From Microbacterium esteraromaticum (GTDB lineage Bacteria > Actinomycetota > Actinomycetes > Actinomycetales > Microbacteriaceae), in assembly GCF_028747645.1 (NCBI RefSeq), contig NZ_CP118100.1, positions 496,001 to 560,000 on the forward strand: a stretch of DNA of 64,000 nucleotides, in the 5' to 3' direction. The translations under genes were made by a program, and so were the position numbers. Every line of letters starts with the position of its first letter. Within the stretch, counting starts at the first letter, position 1. Under the pieces are notes generated by a model, which saw nothing but the letters and a program-made list of their open reading frames with translations, ran no database searches and had not been told where the DNA came from. This document shows positions 10,496-19,823 of this stretch, in pieces.

Positions 10496-10544
10496 GCACA
10501 ACACGATAGCGATGGAGACCGGCGAACGGGCGCGTGCGGTTCGG

Positions 10545-11276
10545 CTACTCGCTGCGCTCCCGCCGCGTGGGCCGCGCGGGCGGCTCGTGCGATGCGGCCT
10601 GGCGGATGCGATCGGTGAGTGCCGAGACGACCGTCGCGCTCGTCACGCCGATCACGACGAGGCCACCGAGCATCAGCCCGACGGCGATGATGCGGCCGAG
10701 TGCGGTGATCGGCACGAGGTTGCCGTATCCGACGGTGGTGATGGTGGTGAACCCCCAGAAGAGAGCATCGTCGAAGCTCAGGATGGTCGCGCCGGCGGCG
10801 TTGCGTTCGACCAGCCACACGGCCCACGAGGCGAGGTAGACGAACATCAGGGTGAACAGTGTGAGCGTGACCATGTAGCGGATGCGCTGCTTGGCGGGGC
10901 TGCCGTAGCGGAACACCGGAAGTCGCCACACGTAGACGACGATCAGCAGGGGGCGGATGAACGGCAGCACGAGCGTCACCAGCTCGAAGACTCGGGAACG
11001 CACGAACTCCCGTCGGGCAGCGCCCGCGATCGCGAGCCGCACCAGGTAGTCGGCGATGAAGCCCAGCCACAGCAGGACCGCGACCAGTGCGGCGGCCGCA
11101 CGCGCCAGCACCGACGAGTCCTGCACCGCCACGACCCAGGTCGAGGCGCCGAGCATCACCACCGCAGCGGCGAACAGCGGCCACGCGGTGAGGTCCTCCC
11201 ACCGGACGACCCGGGCGAGGGAGGAGTCCGCGTCGGATTGTTCGGAGAGCGGGCGGTCATCGGCGCGCGTGTCCAT
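10545..11276 (-). CDS. Potassium channel family protein (six-TM with pore loop)
   Basis: 243 residues from ATG 11276 (GTG 11282 possible). Several transmembrane segments precede a pore helix and the canonical K+ selectivity filter TTVGYGN, followed by a last helix (IIAVGLMLGGLVVIGV) and a short basic tail. The first four segments contain the arginine-bearing stretch YVWRLPVFRYGS, as in voltage-sensor-like modules, but a clear S4 array is not evident. No RCK/TrkA-N domain is fused. It probably acts as a cytoplasmic-membrane K+ channel. It is transcribed in the same direction as the DUF2156 gene, about 50 bases away. Confidence 0.88.
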   Translation of the reverse strand: MDTRADDRPLSEQSDADSSLARVVRWEDLTAWPLFAAAVVMLGASTWVVAVQDSSVLARAAAALVAVLLWLGFIADYLVRLAIAGAARREFVRSRVFELVTLVLPFIRPLLIVVYVWRLPVFRYGSPAKQRIRYMVTLTLFTLMFVYLASWAVWLVERNAAGATILSFDDALFWGFTTITTVGYGNLVPITALGRIIAVGLMLGGLVVIGVTSATVVSALTDRIRQAASHEPPARPTRRERSE

Positions 11277-11337
11277 CGCCACACACTAGAGCCAACGGTG
11301 CCCCGGCGGAAGTCCCACCGGGCCCGCCCCTCTCTTC

Positions 11338-12960
11338 TTACGCCTGATAGACGGTGCGCCCGCCGACGATCGTGCGCTGCACGGTGATGTCGGCGATCGT
11401 GCTCGGGTCGACCGCGGCGGGGTCGGCGTCGAGCACCACCAGGTCGGCGAACTTGCCGACCTCGATGGTGCCGGTCGTGTCGTCGGCGTGCACCTGCCAG
11501 GCCGCGTCGACCGTCTTCGCCTTCAGTGCCGTGTGCACGTCGACGGCTTCGGCCGCGTTGAGCGGCAGCCCGCTGCCACGGCGGATGCGGGTGACCTGCG
11601 TCTGCACCTCGCGCAGCGGCTCGAAGTCGGTCACCGTGTAGTCACTGTGGGTGCTCACGCGCAGCCCCCGGCGTCGCGCGCCCGCGATCGGATCGAGCAG
11701 CTGTGCCTTCTCGGCGCCGACGATGCGCTCCTCGAACGCATCGCCCCAGTAGTACAGGTGGCCGATCAGAAAGCTCGGGCTGAGCCCGAGCGCCGCCATC
11801 CGGTCGAGGTGCTCGGCGTGCGCGAACGAGCAGTGCTCGATGCGATCGCGATGGTCCATGCCGCTGCGCCCGTCCAGCGCTTGCTCGTAGGCGTCGATCG
11901 TCTCGTCGATCGCGGCGTCGCCATTGGCGTGCACCATCACCTGCCAGCCGTGCGCGTGCGCCGTGCGGATGCGGTCGACCAGCGCCGCGTGGTCGTAGTT
12001 CGGTGCGCCGCGGAAGTCGCGTCCCTGGTAGTTCTCGCGCTGGAAACCGCTGCGCCCCTGGTTCGATCCGTCGCTGATGATCTTCCAGGCGATCGCGCGG
12101 CACATGTCGTCACCGGTGAACGGCGTCAGGCCGTTGGCGATCGCGGCGTCCATGGCGTAGTCGTGCACCGCGAAGGTGACACGCCCCGCCAAGCGAGGCG
12201 CGAGCTGCAGCAGCAGGTCGACCTCTTGCGGGCCGATGGCCAGGCCCGTGCCGGCGTCGTGCGTGCGCGTGTAGCCGCGTTCGGCCGCATGCTGATTGAT
12301 GCGCACGATGTTGTCGAGCAGTCGCTCCTGGCTCAGCGGGGGCACGACCCGCATCATCGCCATCATGGCGGGTATCTCGCCCAGGCTGCCGTTCAGGCGC
12401 CCGCTGTCGTCGCGGCCGAACGTGCCGCCCTCGGGATCCTCGACGTCTTCAGAGATGCCCGCCGCGGCCAGTGCCGCCGAGTTCACGTACGCGAAGTGCA
12501 GCGACGCGTTCATCACCATGATCGGGCGGTCGGGGCTGACCTCGTCGAGCACGTCGCGCGTGAGCTCGCGCTCGCCGTCGACGAGCGCGGGGTCGTACAA
12601 CCGGCCGAGCACCCAGTCGCCCTGCGCCGGCTTCGCCTCACGCAGACGAGCCAGCACGTCGTCGAACGTGGCGCCGTCGCGCGTACTGCAGTCGACCCAG
12701 TCGAGCTGCATCGCCGACGCCCAGTAGTGCATGTGCGGTTCGACGAACCCGGGGTAGACGACGCCGTCGGTGACGGTCAGCACCTCGGTGTCGGCGGTGG
12801 CGAGCGCGCGGATGGTGTCGGTCGTCCCGATCGCCGTGATCCTGCCGCCGGTCACCGCGATGGCCTCGGCTTCTGGGCGGTCGGCATCCATCGTGCGGAT
12901 GCGACCGGTCACGATCAGATCCGGTCCTGAGCTGCGCCGATCGGGAGAAGAGTCTGTCAT
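11338..12960 (-). CDS. Amidohydrolase family protein (YtcJ-like metal-dependent hydrolase)
   Basis: About 540 residues from ATG 12960. The layout is that of the amidohydrolase superfamily subgroup YtcJ/NfdA: an N-terminal beta domain (DLIVTGRIRTMD), metal-ligand motif HxH in VEPHMHYW, a KIISDGSNQG segment, VHANGDAAID in the barrel, and a C-terminal beta-sandwich strand (GKFADLVVLDADP). These enzymes hydrolyse amide or formamide bonds; the substrate cannot be deduced. The gene starts 10 bases after the VOC gene stop, so the two form an operon. Confidence 0.85.
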   Translation of the reverse strand: MTDSSPDRRSSGPDLIVTGRIRTMDADRPEAEAIAVTGGRITAIGTTDTIRALATADTEVLTVTDGVVYPGFVEPHMHYWASAMQLDWVDCSTRDGATFDDVLARLREAKPAQGDWVLGRLYDPALVDGERELTRDVLDEVSPDRPIMVMNASLHFAYVNSAALAAAGISEDVEDPEGGTFGRDDSGRLNGSLGEIPAMMAMMRVVPPLSQERLLDNIVRINQHAAERGYTRTHDAGTGLAIGPQEVDLLLQLAPRLAGRVTFAVHDYAMDAAIANGLTPFTGDDMCRAIAWKIISDGSNQGRSGFQRENYQGRDFRGAPNYDHAALVDRIRTAHAHGWQVMVHANGDAAIDETIDAYEQALDGRSGMDHRDRIEHCSFAHAEHLDRMAALGLSPSFLIGHLYYWGDAFEERIVGAEKAQLLDPIAGARRRGLRVSTHSDYTVTDFEPLREVQTQVTRIRRGSGLPLNAAEAVDVHTALKAKTVDAAWQVHADDTTGTIEVGKFADLVVLDADPAAVDPSTIADITVQRTIVGGRTVYQA

Positions 12961-12970
12961 GAGCGACAAC

Positions 12971-13435
12971 CTATCGCGGACGCTCGTCGTCGGTGACGAA
13001 GCCCTCTCGTTCGGAGCGCTGCTGCAGCGTTTCCAGCTCTTGGAAGAACGTCACCTGCCAGCCGGCAGGACCCTGCACGCGCGCGTTGAGACTCTGGAAC
13101 GGCGTGCGCACGGGCTCGGCGATCACCTCGGCGCCACCGTCGCGAGCATCCGCCACCGCTTGTTCGGTGTCGGCCACTTCGAGAGCGAGACGCAGGGTGC
13201 CGGGGGAGTGCGGCGCCCCCTCGACGGCATCGATGTTGCGCGCGTGCGCCGAGGTGGCGAGCTCGATCGTGGCGATGCCGGCGTGCAGGATCGCGACGCG
13301 GTCGTCGCCCTCGGTCGCGAACGCGAGCTGCTCGGGCATCCCCAGCACATCGCGGTAGAACCGCAGTGCGGTATCGAAGTCGTCGGTCTCGATGATCAGG
13401 CGCAGCTGCGTGGGGGCGTTGGCGTTGTCGGTCAT
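12971..13435 (-). CDS. VOC (glyoxalase/bleomycin resistance-like) family protein
   Basis: 154 residues from ATG 13435. Two beta-alpha-beta-beta-beta halves are visible: LRLIIETDDFDTALRFYRD with ...ATIELAT, then LRLALEVADTEQAVADARD with GPAGWQVTFFQE. This is the VOC superfamily fold, which covers glyoxalases, dioxygenases and drug-binding proteins. Metal ligands typical of glyoxalase I are not all obvious, so a specific reaction is not assigned. It is the first gene of the two-gene unit with the amidohydrolase downstream. Confidence 0.8.
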   Translation of the reverse strand: MTDNANAPTQLRLIIETDDFDTALRFYRDVLGMPEQLAFATEGDDRVAILHAGIATIELATSAHARNIDAVEGAPHSPGTLRLALEVADTEQAVADARDGGAEVIAEPVRTPFQSLNARVQGPAGWQVTFFQELETLQQRSEREGFVTDDERPR

Positions 13436-13495
13436 GAGCAACATTCTGCGGGGTGCGCAGCACCCCGGGGCCGGATACCGCGAAGACACAGGAAA

Positions 13496-13526
13496 GGGGA
13501 GGCGGATGCCGGGCATCCGCCTCCCC
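13496..13526 (-). terminator. Rho-independent terminator of the liv-type operon
   Basis: A perfect 14-bp inverted repeat (GGGGAGGCGGATGC at 13496-13509 with its complement at 13513-13526) encloses a 3-base loop. On the minus strand a short T-rich run (CTTTCC) follows. It lies just beyond the stop of the substrate-binding protein gene. Confidence 0.8.
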
Positions 13527-13540
13527 TCGGTGCGACGCGC

Positions 13541-14875
13541 TCAGCCGGTCGCGACGCAGGCGGCCGAGTAGTCGGTCTGGTCGAACGACGTGCCGGTGTA
13601 GAAGCTGTCGACCGTGCGGATGCCGAGGTCGACCTCGGGATCGGGCGTGCCGATGTTCACAGCCTGGTTGGCGTTGGCCTGCGGGTCACCGCCGTAGGTG
13701 TGTTCGGGCAGAAGACCCGAGAAGTCCACGGTCAGGCCCTCGACGACGGCCGCGATGCCCTCGGGCGTCAGGTCGCCGGCCTCAGCCGCGGCCTCGAGCG
13801 CCGCCTTCAGCGGATACCCGATTCCCCAGCCGATGATGTACCCGCCGTTGGTGGGCAGCTCGCCACCGAGCGACTCGCGGATCTCGTCCATCGCAGCGCT
13901 CGTGCCGTCCCAGTTCTCATAGGGCGACATGTGGTTGAACAGTCCGATCAGCGCGGGCGCGGCCGCCGAGTCCAGCAGCGCCGGGTTCCACGTGGGCAGT
14001 GCCCCGAGGAAGCGCCCCGAGAATCCGCCCGCGGCCAGCTTGCCGACGATCTCGGCCGTCTCGGCCGGGCCGATGGCGAGCACGACGACATCGGGCGAGC
14101 CGGCCAGCACGGCCGACACGACGGCATCCTGGTTTCCGACCACCTGGTTCGGGCCGGTGCCGATCGCCTCGAGCGCGGTCGCACCGTTCACCTCGGCCCA
14201 GCGTTTGACGCCCTCAGCCGAGTCCCCGCCGTAGTCGCCGGGGTAGCCGACGGCCTGCACGGTCGCGGGCGCGTCGTGGTTCTCGCTGAACCAGTCCAGG
14301 CCCACCAGTGCCTCGGTGCAGTACGAGTAGCCGGTCTCCAGAAGCAGACCGCCGTCGTTGTCATCGAACGCGTAGCCCGACCACCACGACGTCGGCACCG
14401 TCACCAGACTGCGCTCGATCATGTCGGGCAGTACCGACTCGGTGTTGACCGTACCGAGCGACTGTGCGATACCGGCGATATTGCCGGCGATCTGCTGGTA
14501 CTGGGCCGCGTGCTCAGCCGCCTGGTACTTCGTGTCGCGCGTGTACGTGTCGATATCGATGTCGTACCCCGAGATGCCACCGTCCTCGTTGACCTTCTGC
14601 CAGAACGCCCGCTGAGCGTCGGTGATCGGTACGGCGAGGGCGGCGAACGGCCCCTCGGTGAGATCCGACAGGACGCCGAGATAGATGCATCCGTTGTCGG
14701 CGTTGACCGCATCCGGACACGGTTCGGCGGTGACGCCGGCGCCGACGGTGATCTCGCCGTCTGCGGTGTCGTCGGGGGTGTCGCCGTCCGGCGACACCTG
14801 GGTGCAGGCGGTCAGGACGAGAAGCCCTGCCGCGGTAAGGGCCACTGCCGCGCGGCCTCTTCGACGCATGGTCAT
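13541..14875 (-). CDS. ABC transporter substrate-binding lipoprotein (branched-chain amino acid type, Peripla_BP_6)
   Basis: 444 residues from ATG 14875, with AAGGAG six bases upstream. The N-terminus is a lipoprotein signal with lipobox L-T-A-C. The mature protein has the LivJ/Peripla_BP_6 pattern: YLGVLSDLTEGPFAALAVPI, then QRAFWQKVNEDGGISGYDID, then later lobes. It is the last gene of the six-gene liv-type operon, 46 bases after livM, and is followed by a strong terminator. The co-operonic acyl-CoA ligase suggests that the ligand is a carboxylic acid rather than an amino acid; that is inference. Confidence 0.88.
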   Translation of the reverse strand: MTMRRRGRAAVALTAAGLLVLTACTQVSPDGDTPDDTADGEITVGAGVTAEPCPDAVNADNGCIYLGVLSDLTEGPFAALAVPITDAQRAFWQKVNEDGGISGYDIDIDTYTRDTKYQAAEHAAQYQQIAGNIAGIAQSLGTVNTESVLPDMIERSLVTVPTSWWSGYAFDDNDGGLLLETGYSYCTEALVGLDWFSENHDAPATVQAVGYPGDYGGDSAEGVKRWAEVNGATALEAIGTGPNQVVGNQDAVVSAVLAGSPDVVVLAIGPAETAEIVGKLAAGGFSGRFLGALPTWNPALLDSAAAPALIGLFNHMSPYENWDGTSAAMDEIRESLGGELPTNGGYIIGWGIGYPLKAALEAAAEAGDLTPEGIAAVVEGLTVDFSGLLPEHTYGGDPQANANQAVNIGTPDPEVDLGIRTVDSFYTGTSFDQTDYSAACVATG

Positions 14876-14921
14876 GCTGTGCTCCTTCGATTGTGTGTGG
14901 TGTTCAGTTGTGGGTGCCGGG

Positions 14922-16145
14922 TCAGTACGAGAATGGCCAGGCCTTGAAGTAGTTGCGTACGCGCACCCACAGCCCGAACAGGCCGCGGGGTTCGAGGGTG
15001 ATGAACAGGATGATCAGCACACCGAACACGATCGTCTGCAGCTGGAAGACGTTCAGCACGCCGCCGCTCGAGACGGTGATCCACGGGATGACGGTGGTGA
15101 GCTCTTCGAGCAGCCGCGGCACGAGTACGACGAAGCAGGCGCCGATCAGCGTGCCCGAGATGGTCGCGATGCCGCCGATGACGATCACGGCGAGGAAATC
15201 GATCGACAGGAACAGGTTCCACTGCTCGGGGGCGATGCGTCCGATCAGCATCGAGAACAGGGCACCGGCAACACCCGCGTACGCCGACGACAGGGCGAAG
15301 GCGAGCGTCTTGGTGCGCAGCAGGTTCACTCCCATCACCTCGGCGGCGATGTCGCGATCGCGCACGGCCGCGAACGCGCGCCCGTACCGGCCGCGCATCA
15401 GGTTGCGTGCCGCGAAGCCCAGAGCCACCAGCAAGACCAGGCAGAGCAGATAGAGGGATGCCGCGGGCGTGACGATCACGGGGCCGATCGCGTAGGTGGC
15501 CGATAGGTCGGCGCCGAACAGCGTGCGCTGCGCCACGCCGCGGCCGACGCCCTGCCCACCGGTGATCGGCGTCATGATCTTGAACAGGTGCTCGCCGAGG
15601 ATCAGCAGCCCCAGGGTGAGAACGGCCAGGTACAGCCCGCGTACGCGTGTTGCCAGTGGCGCTACGATCAGGCCGATCACGCCGGGGATCACCGCGGCCG
15701 CCGGCAGCACGATCGCCAGGTCGAGCCCCAGCCCCCACGTGGTGTTGCCCGGGGCGCCGCCCAGTACTGCTGCGGTGTACGCGCCGAGCCCCAGGAAGAA
15801 CGCGTGACCGAGCGAGACCTGTCCGGCGTAGCCGGTGAGCAGGTTCAGGCCGATGCCGCCGATGGCGTACACGACGGCCATGGTCAGCAGGTAGGTGAGG
15901 TCGGCGGCGATCAGGAACGGCGCGGCGACCGCGATCACCAGCAGCACGACGAACCAGAAGCGTTTGACCGGGGTGTTCAGCAGCGCCTGATCGGCCGTGT
16001 AGCTGGTGTACAGCGACGGGCGCCCGCGCCGCACGGCGCGCGAGACGCGACCGGTGCCGCCGGCGAAGTCGTACTCCTGTGCCGAGCCGGTGAGTCGGTG
16101 CGCCACGGCGCTGAGCTGTGACTGGCCGCGCGATGACTGGTTCAT
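14922..16145 (-). CDS. livM: Branched-chain amino acid-type ABC permease (LivM)
   Basis: 407 residues from ATG 16145, which overlaps the livH stop by ATGA. An N-terminal hydrophilic extension of about 50 residues precedes roughly ten TM segments. The family signature GGIGLNLLTGYAGQVSLGHA is present, as is the EAA-like cytoplasmic loop around RDRDIAAEVMGVNLLRTK. It should pair with LivH to form the membrane channel. The open frame extends upstream of 16145, but that part is a shadow of livH. Confidence 0.93.
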   Translation of the reverse strand: MNQSSRGQSQLSAVAHRLTGSAQEYDFAGGTGRVSRAVRRGRPSLYTSYTADQALLNTPVKRFWFVVLLVIAVAAPFLIAADLTYLLTMAVVYAIGGIGLNLLTGYAGQVSLGHAFFLGLGAYTAAVLGGAPGNTTWGLGLDLAIVLPAAAVIPGVIGLIVAPLATRVRGLYLAVLTLGLLILGEHLFKIMTPITGGQGVGRGVAQRTLFGADLSATYAIGPVIVTPAASLYLLCLVLLVALGFAARNLMRGRYGRAFAAVRDRDIAAEVMGVNLLRTKTLAFALSSAYAGVAGALFSMLIGRIAPEQWNLFLSIDFLAVIVIGGIATISGTLIGACFVVLVPRLLEELTTVIPWITVSSGGVLNVFQLQTIVFGVLIILFITLEPRGLFGLWVRVRNYFKAWPFSY

Positions 16146-17080
16146 ACCCGCTGCACCTCCCTGGTGCCGTAGATGCCGTAGGGGCGTACCAGCAGCACGA
16201 TGATCATCAGCAGGTACGGCACGACGTTGTCGAAGTTCGTGCCCAGCCAGGGGGCGAACTGCGGTTGGTACGTCTTGGTCAGCGCCATCGCGATACCCAC
16301 GATCAGGCCGCCGAGCACGGCGCCCTTGAGCGAGTCGAGCCCGCCGATGATGATCGCCGGCAGCGCGACGAGGGCGAACAGCGCATCGGTGGCCTGCACC
16401 ACCGAGCCGTTGGCTCCGAGCAGCGCGCCCGCCAGTGCCGCCAGCGACCCACCGATCGCCCATGAGATCGAGAACATGCGGCCCACCGAGACGCCCTGGG
16501 CCAGCGCCGTCTCCTGATCCAGCGACGTCGCCCGCATCGCCAGACCGATCTTCGAGCGGGTCAGCCACCAGCCCAGCAGGCCGATCACGACCAGCGAGAT
16601 GACGAACCGGGCGATCGCGTTCTCGTAGATCTGCACGCCGCCCGAGCAGCCGGTGACGCCGAACGACTCGGTCGTCTCGCCGCCGAGGCAGACGGATGCC
16701 AGTTGCCAGGGGTCACCGACCGTGCGCGGCTTCGAGTCGAACAGGCGGAACGCGACCACCAGCAGCGCGATGAAGAGCCCGACGGTCACGAGCGCGGCCG
16801 AGAAGGGCGGGCGTCCGATCATCGGCCGGATCGCGACGCGCTCGATACCCACCGACAGCAGGCCGACCATGGTCATGGCCAGCAGTGCCGACACCGCGAA
16901 CGGCAACCCCATCTGGGTGGCCGCGACGCTGGTGACGAAGGTGCCCAGGATCAGCAGCGCCGGCTGTGCGAAGTTGAGCACGCCCGTCGCCCGGTAGATG
17001 ATCACGAAGCTCACGGCGATCAGCGCGTATACCGCGCCCTGGCCGAGCCCGGTCGCCAATGATGACAGCAGGGTGTTCAT
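16142..17080 (-). CDS. livH: Branched-chain amino acid-type ABC permease (LivH)
   Basis: 312 residues with about eight hydrophobic segments. Typical LivH features are the start (LGQGAVYALIAVSFVIIYR), the loop MRATSLDQETALAQGVSVGR, and the end LLVRPYGIYGTREVQRV. It overlaps the ligase gene upstream (17077-17080) and livM downstream (16142-16145), each by an ATGA, which implies tight translational coupling. Confidence 0.93.
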   Translation of the reverse strand: MNTLLSSLATGLGQGAVYALIAVSFVIIYRATGVLNFAQPALLILGTFVTSVAATQMGLPFAVSALLAMTMVGLLSVGIERVAIRPMIGRPPFSAALVTVGLFIALLVVAFRLFDSKPRTVGDPWQLASVCLGGETTESFGVTGCSGGVQIYENAIARFVISLVVIGLLGWWLTRSKIGLAMRATSLDQETALAQGVSVGRMFSISWAIGGSLAALAGALLGANGSVVQATDALFALVALPAIIIGGLDSLKGAVLGGLIVGIAMALTKTYQPQFAPWLGTNFDNVVPYLLMIIVLLVRPYGIYGTREVQRV

Positions 17081-18990
17081 CCGTTCCTCCCCAGGTCGGC
17101 ACCCGGGTACGCCGTCGAGTCGGCGTACATGTCGTCGATCAGGTGCGGCACGGTCGCCGCGAAGGCGACGCGTTTGAGCTTCTGCGTCGCGGTGAGCTCG
17201 CCGTCCTCATGGTCGAGCTCTTTCGTCAGCATCCGGAACTTGCGCACCGACTCCACGCGCGCGAACCGTTCGTTCGCCTCGCGGATGATCCCGGCGATCA
17301 GCTCGACCACCTCGGGCTTGCTGGAGAGGTCGCGGTAGGTGGTGAACTCGATCTTGCGCCGGGCGGCCCAGTCGGCGACGGTGTCGTACTCGATGCCGAT
17401 CAGGGCGGTCAGGTAGGGGCGGCGGTCACCGATCACCACGGCCTCCTTGACGTACGGCGACGCCTTGAACGAGTTCTCGACCTCGCTGGGCGAGATGTTC
17501 TTGCCGCCGGCGGTGACGATGATGTCCTTGATCCGGTCGACGATCCGCACGTGTGTGCCCTCGACCCATTCGCCGACGTCGCCGGTGTGCAGCCACCCGT
17601 CCGCATCGACGGTCTCGGCGGTCGCCTCGGGGCGCCCCCAGTACCCGGCGAAGGTACCCGGATGCCGCGTGAGCACCTCTCCGGTCGTCTCATCGAGTCG
17701 TAGTTCGGTGTGCGGATGCGGCTCGCCGACGGTTCCGACGATCATGCGTCCGGCGAAGTTCGATGTCGCGATCGCGGAGTTCTCGGTCATGCCGTAGGCC
17801 TCGTACAGCGGGATGCCCAGGCCCAGGAAGAACGACAGCACATCGGGGGCGATCGGCGCGGCGCCCGAGATGGCGTGGCGCACGTGCAGCAGTCCGAGCC
17901 GTTTGCGCAGCGGGCGGTAGAGCGGCCAGTAGCCGAGCGCGTACAGCATCCGCGCCCGGGGCGTGAAGGTGCCCCCGTGCGCGATCCGGTCGGCCGCGAT
18001 CACCTCGCTCCACCGCCTGCCGATCGCGTACACACCGCGCTTGAGGCGCGTTGCGCCGGTCATCTTGATCGCCACCCCCGCCTGGATCTTCTCCCAGATG
18101 CGGGGCACACCGAACAGCACCGTCGGCTGCACCTCGGCCAAGTCCGCCGAGACGGTGTCGATCGACTCGGCGAAGTGCACGACCGTGTGCGTGCGCAGGT
18201 TCGCCCAGGTCGAGATTCCGCGTTCGACGACGTGCGAGAGCGGAAGGTACGACAGCAGAGCGTCATCGGGGCCGATGCTCGCTCCGAGTAGGCCGCCCGG
18301 CAGAGCGAGGATCGTCGAGGCGAATGACACGTTGCGTGCCGTCAGCATCGCGCCCTTGGGAGGGCCCGTGGTGCCGGATGTGTAGATGAGCGTGGCCAGG
18401 TCGTCGGGGGAGCGCGTCGCGTCGATCTCGTCCAGGAGCAGCGGATGCTCGGCGCGGTGGCGCTCGCCGCGGGCGATCACCTCGTCGACCGAGAGGAGCT
18501 TCGGATGCTCGTAGCCGGCCAGCCCTCGGCCGTCGAGCGAGACGATCCACTCCAGGGTCGGGCAGTCGTCGACGGCGCTGAGCGCCTTGTCGACCTGTTC
18601 CTGGTCCTCGGCGACGAGCACGCGCGCACCGCTGTCCTGCAGCAGGTAGGTGACCTCGGAGAGGGGGTTGGTCGGGTAGAGGCCGACGATCGCGGCCCGC
18701 AGCGACGCGGCCGCGACGTCGGAGAAGAGCCATTCCGGTCGGTTCTCGGACTGAATGGCCACCCGGTCGCCGGCGCCGACACCGAGCGCGGCGAAGCCGT
18801 ACGCCAAGCGTTCGACATGCCGCTGGTAGTCGGCCCAGGTGATGTCGCGCCAGACGCCGGTCTGCTTGACGCGCAGCGCCGTGCGGTCGGGCATCGCTGC
18901 TGCCGCGGCGCGGAGCAGGCGCGGCAGGTACGACGTCTCGGACGAGACGTCGGGGCCTCCGTCGACGGCGAGGGGCGCAGGGTCGGTCAT
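17077..18990 (-). CDS. AMP-dependent acyl-CoA synthetase/ligase (long-chain, FadD15/FAA1-like)
   Basis: 637 residues from ATG 18990, overlapping the livG stop by ATGA; the longer open frame upstream is a shadow. The adenylate-forming motifs are clear: YTSGTTGPPKGAML, EAYGMTENSAIAT, GWLHTGDVGEW, DRIKDIIVTAGGKNISP. The C-terminal domain matches the long-chain FadD15-like branch. The reaction is carboxylate + ATP + CoA to acyl-CoA + AMP + PPi. Its place in the middle of a Liv-type transporter operon suggests that the imported substrate is a carboxylic acid activated directly on entry. The chemical identity of the acid is unknown. Confidence 0.92.
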   Translation of the reverse strand: MTDPAPLAVDGGPDVSSETSYLPRLLRAAAAAMPDRTALRVKQTGVWRDITWADYQRHVERLAYGFAALGVGAGDRVAIQSENRPEWLFSDVAAASLRAAIVGLYPTNPLSEVTYLLQDSGARVLVAEDQEQVDKALSAVDDCPTLEWIVSLDGRGLAGYEHPKLLSVDEVIARGERHRAEHPLLLDEIDATRSPDDLATLIYTSGTTGPPKGAMLTARNVSFASTILALPGGLLGASIGPDDALLSYLPLSHVVERGISTWANLRTHTVVHFAESIDTVSADLAEVQPTVLFGVPRIWEKIQAGVAIKMTGATRLKRGVYAIGRRWSEVIAADRIAHGGTFTPRARMLYALGYWPLYRPLRKRLGLLHVRHAISGAAPIAPDVLSFFLGLGIPLYEAYGMTENSAIATSNFAGRMIVGTVGEPHPHTELRLDETTGEVLTRHPGTFAGYWGRPEATAETVDADGWLHTGDVGEWVEGTHVRIVDRIKDIIVTAGGKNISPSEVENSFKASPYVKEAVVIGDRRPYLTALIGIEYDTVADWAARRKIEFTTYRDLSSKPEVVELIAGIIREANERFARVESVRKFRMLTKELDHEDGELTATQKLKRVAFAATVPHLIDDMYADSTAYPGADLGRNG

Positions 18991-19823
18991 CGTGCGTCCT
19001 CCCGATCGGATGCTGCGGGTCCGTCGAGCTCGTCGTGAACCTGCTCGGCCATCTCGGCGGTGGCGCCGCCCAGGTAGGCGGCGATGACCGCGGGGTCGCG
19101 TTGCACCTCGTCCGGCGTGCCCAGGGCGATGCGCTTGCCGAAGTCGATGACCATCACCCGGTCGGCGAGATCCATCACCAGGCGCATGTCGTGTTCGACC
19201 ATGATCATCGAGGTGCCCAGTTCGCTGCGGATGTCGAGGATGAACCGGGCCATGTCCTCGGTCTCTTCGGTGTTCATCCCGGCGACGGGTTCGTCGAGCA
19301 GCAGCAGGCGCGGCTCCATCGCCAGGGCGCGTCCGAGCTCGACCCGTTTGCGGATGCCGTAGGGCAGGAAGCCCACCGGCATGTTGCGCACGCCGGCCAG
19401 GTCGAGGAACTCGATCAGGTCTTCGATGCGTCGGCGTGAGATGAGCTCTTGTCTGCGGGCGCGTCCGAACCAGACCATCGCCTCGGGCCACGAGTAGCCG
19501 GCGCTGATGTGGCGCCCGAGCAGCAGGTTGTCGAGCACGGTCAGGTTGTCGAACAGCTCGACGTTCTGAAAACTCCGGGCGACGCCGCGGCGCGCGACCT
19601 CGTCGGGGGCGCTGCCCAGCAGGGGCTCGCCGTCGAGCAGGATCGACCCGGCCTGCGGGCGGTACACCCCCGAGATGCAGTTGAACGTCGAGGTCTTGCC
19701 GGCGCCGTTGGGGCCGATCACGGCGAACAGCTCGCCCTCGGCGACATCGAATGAGACGCCGTCGAGCGTGGTCGCGCCGCCGAAGCGCAGGGTCAGGTCG
19801 CGAACGTCGAGCAGAGCGGTCAT
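18987..19823 (-). CDS. livG: ABC transporter ATP-binding protein (LivG)
   Basis: 278 residues from ATG 19823; the in-frame GTG at 19832 is less likely because ATG 19823 gives the ATGA overlap with livF. The ABC motifs are Walker A GPNGAGKTS, a LivG-type signature variant PYGIRKRVELGRALAMEP, Walker B LLLLDEPVAGMN, and switch His in VEHDM. The C-terminal ALGTPDEVQRDPAVIAAYLG is typical of LivG. It couples with LivF to energise the transporter. Confidence 0.93.
   Translation of the reverse strand: MTALLDVRDLTLRFGGATTLDGVSFDVAEGELFAVIGPNGAGKTSTFNCISGVYRPQAGSILLDGEPLLGSAPDEVARRGVARSFQNVELFDNLTVLDNLLLGRHISAGYSWPEAMVWFGRARRQELISRRRIEDLIEFLDLAGVRNMPVGFLPYGIRKRVELGRALAMEPRLLLLDEPVAGMNTEETEDMARFILDIRSELGTSMIMVEHDMRLVMDLADRVMVIDFGKRIALGTPDEVQRDPAVIAAYLGGATAEMAEQVHDELDGPAASDREDAR

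Noticed and set aside
14922..16568. 548-residue LivM with a long N-terminal extension
   Set aside because: Residues before ATG 16145 are a shadow of livH; the ATGA overlap at 16142-16145 marks the start.
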